A DNA stretch of 64,000 nucleotides from Melioribacteraceae bacterium (GTDB lineage Bacteria; Bacteroidota; Ignavibacteria; Ignavibacteriales; Melioribacteraceae), in NCBI GenBank assembly GCA_030584085.1, contig CP129490.1:2265511-2329510 (forward strand), read 5' to 3'. Under the pieces are notes generated by a model, which did not search any database, was not told the origin of the DNA, and saw only the letters and a program-made list of their open reading frames with translations. The translations under genes were made by a program, and so were the position numbers. Positions 62,864-64,000 of the stretch are shown piece by piece. How positions within the stretch are numbered: position 1 is the first letter of the stretch; every line of letters starts with the position of its first letter.

Positions 62864-64000
62864 TTATATACTGAAGTCGAATAATAGTCCGCCGTAAAAT
62901 TGCCATTCTTTACCATATGAAATATCTTCGTTCAAAATACGAGTAGTAAATTGATCAAAAGAATAAGCTGCGTTAAAAAAGATACTTGTCGGGAAAAGAT
63001 AGAATGAATTCATTTTAATTCTTACCTCAAAGCCGGCACCCTTCTTAAATGTATCGAACGAAGGTATATCACCGTTCCAAGCATTTCCAATATCACCATG
63101 AACCGCCAAGTAAATTTTATCGATGTAAAGATGCCCTATTCTCGTATCAATATTTCTGAATAATGGAAATCTGTAAGTTACGTTTAACCAAGCAACTTCA
63201 TTTCCGCTAAGAGCATAAAAGGGATATGCACGCATACCGGTTAACCCACCTAAATAAAAATCGAAGAAATCCGGAACGGCCGGACCGACTATAGTACCGG
63301 TTCTCAATCTAGCTGATAATGTATGATTTTTAAATGTTTCGATATGTTCTCTATAATTTAATTCGAGTCTATGAAACGTGTAATCATTATAAAGCGGTTT
63401 TAAAACTCCGTCATCGATTTCATATTGTCCTTCATCATTGTAGCGATTCATTTCATAGTTATATTGAATATCCACTTCTCTTCCGACAGGATTAATATCA
63501 TTATCGATCGTAGGAATCTTTGAATCAAAACGAAGCTTAAATTGGAAATTACTTCCAATGAAATATTTGTCATTTGTTGTCGGGTATAGGATTGACGTGT
63601 TGGGAAAAATGAAACTACCAAGTGTCGCGGTATATTGACTAAAGATATATCTGAATTCAAAATCATTTATACTTTTAAATATTTTATGCTTAACAACAAA
63701 ATCAACCTCAAAGAGATTGTAAGTTACATCGGTTGCTACTGTATTATTAGCAGCATCCAGGGAATCGAAAACAAGATCAACATTTGCTTCTCTGCTTATA
63801 GAATAAAGTTCAACTGAAAGCTCAGGCTTTAATCCTAGATTATATATTAACGGAAGTTTATCTCTGTAATCAAAAATTAAAAACAAATCGCGTTCTAATC
63901 TTTTATTAATCGAGCCGCCGGCAAAGAAACCGAAACGGTTTAAAATATCATTAGACGAAATGTAAACACCCGGTTTAATTCTATCTGTCAAATCATTCGA
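62864..64000 (-). CDS. outer-membrane beta-barrel domain, C-terminal part of a larger protein (cut by window edge)
   Basis: The frame is open to the window edge (at least 378 residues); the first internal start at 63991 is only a TTG, so the true start lies outside. The sequence is a series of long amphipathic strands with the motif FYLGGLTGMRAYPFYALSGN, resembling the surface-antigen barrel of Omp85-type proteins and of the Tol-propeller barrel proteins found in Ignavibacteria. It ends with FYGGLLFDFSI, a C-terminal aromatic strand. The missing N-terminal part would show whether it has POTRA domains or a TolB-like propeller. Confidence 0.72.
   Translation of the reverse strand, partial: SNDLTDRIKPGVYISSNDILNRFGFFAGGSINKRLERDLFLIFDYRDKLPLIYNLGLKPELSVELYSISREANVDLVFDSLDAANNTVATDVTYNLFEVDFVVKHKIFKSINDFEFRYIFSQYTATLGSFIFPNTSILYPTTNDKYFIGSNFQFKLRFDSKIPTIDNDINPVGREVDIQYNYEMNRYNDEGQYEIDDGVLKPLYNDYTFHRLELNYREHIETFKNHTLSARLRTGTIVGPAVPDFFDFYLGGLTGMRAYPFYALSGNEVAWLNVTYRFPLFRNIDTRIGHLYIDKIYLAVHGDIGNAWNGDIPSFDTFKKGAGFEVRIKMNSFYLFPTSIFFNAAYSFDQFTTRILNEDISYGKEWQFYGGLLFDFSI

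Overview
The window is AT-rich DNA, roughly one third G+C by eye, from a Gram-negative bacterium of the Bacteroidota/Chlorobiota/Ignavibacteriota group. An Ignavibacteria-like fermenter fits best. The evidence is a type IX secretion sorting domain on the 751-aa propeller protein, BshC of bacillithiol synthesis, several outer-membrane barrels, bacterial microcompartment (BMC) shell genes, and acetate kinase beside a hydroxyacyl-CoA dehydrogenase. The lineage is an inference from gene content. No rRNA, tRNA, CRISPR array or transposase was found.

Layout. 1-4.2 kb: RND efflux permease (cut by the window edge) and adaptor, a lipoprotein and glucose-6-phosphate isomerase. 4.4-5.1 kb: a VapBC-type toxin-antitoxin pair with a repeat-rich promoter. 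5.2-10.3 kb: a secreted C1 peptidase, an EamA transporter, and a four-gene overlapping cassette (porin, FMN-binding protein, four-helix membrane protein, small barrel) that looks like an envelope flavin redox unit. 10.4-19.7 kb: Nudix, MsrB, SPOR protein, FAD oxidoreductase, SDR, MarC, acetate kinase, hydroxyacyl-CoA dehydrogenase and an ABC exporter. 19.7-34.7 kb: RecQ, rhomboid protease, PGK and GAPDH, a Crp/Fnr regulator with a PHP phosphoesterase, a T9SS propeller protein, an ABC-F ATPase, a ROK kinase and BshC. 34.7-44.0 kb: AroA, a SpoU methyltransferase, a lone HicB-like protein, DeoC with an encapsulation-peptide-like N-terminus, FolD, a YmdB-like phosphodiesterase, a DnaQ-UvrC fusion, an S41 protease and a YbbR protein.

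44.0-53.9 kb is an integrated phage-like element. A 13-bp direct repeat bounds it, phased integrase-arm-like repeats lie just inside each end, and a tyrosine integrase sits at the right end. It carries two small HTH proteins, a replication module (DnaC-like loader plus a putative initiator), a gp10-like protein and a tape measure protein. It has no recognisable terminase, portal, capsid or lysis gene, so it is either a satellite or a remnant. Two identical 15-bp palindromes, each embedded in a consensus promoter, and a three-way-junction RNA with a terminator are its main regulatory features.

53.9-64.0 kb: two BMC shell genes, one with an acidic linker and a SAP/Rho-N-like tail, behind their own consensus promoter. 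Then follow RuvX, a Rel/SpoT synthetase-hydrolase, a TPR protein, Upp, a CoA-disulfide-reductase-like flavoprotein, Der and two envelope proteins, the last cut by the window edge.

The microcompartment theme links distant genes. The shell genes at 54 kb and the DeoC at 37 kb suggest a sugar-phosphate type compartment in which deoxyribose-5-phosphate cleavage yields acetaldehyde. The remaining compartment enzymes would have to lie elsewhere in the genome.
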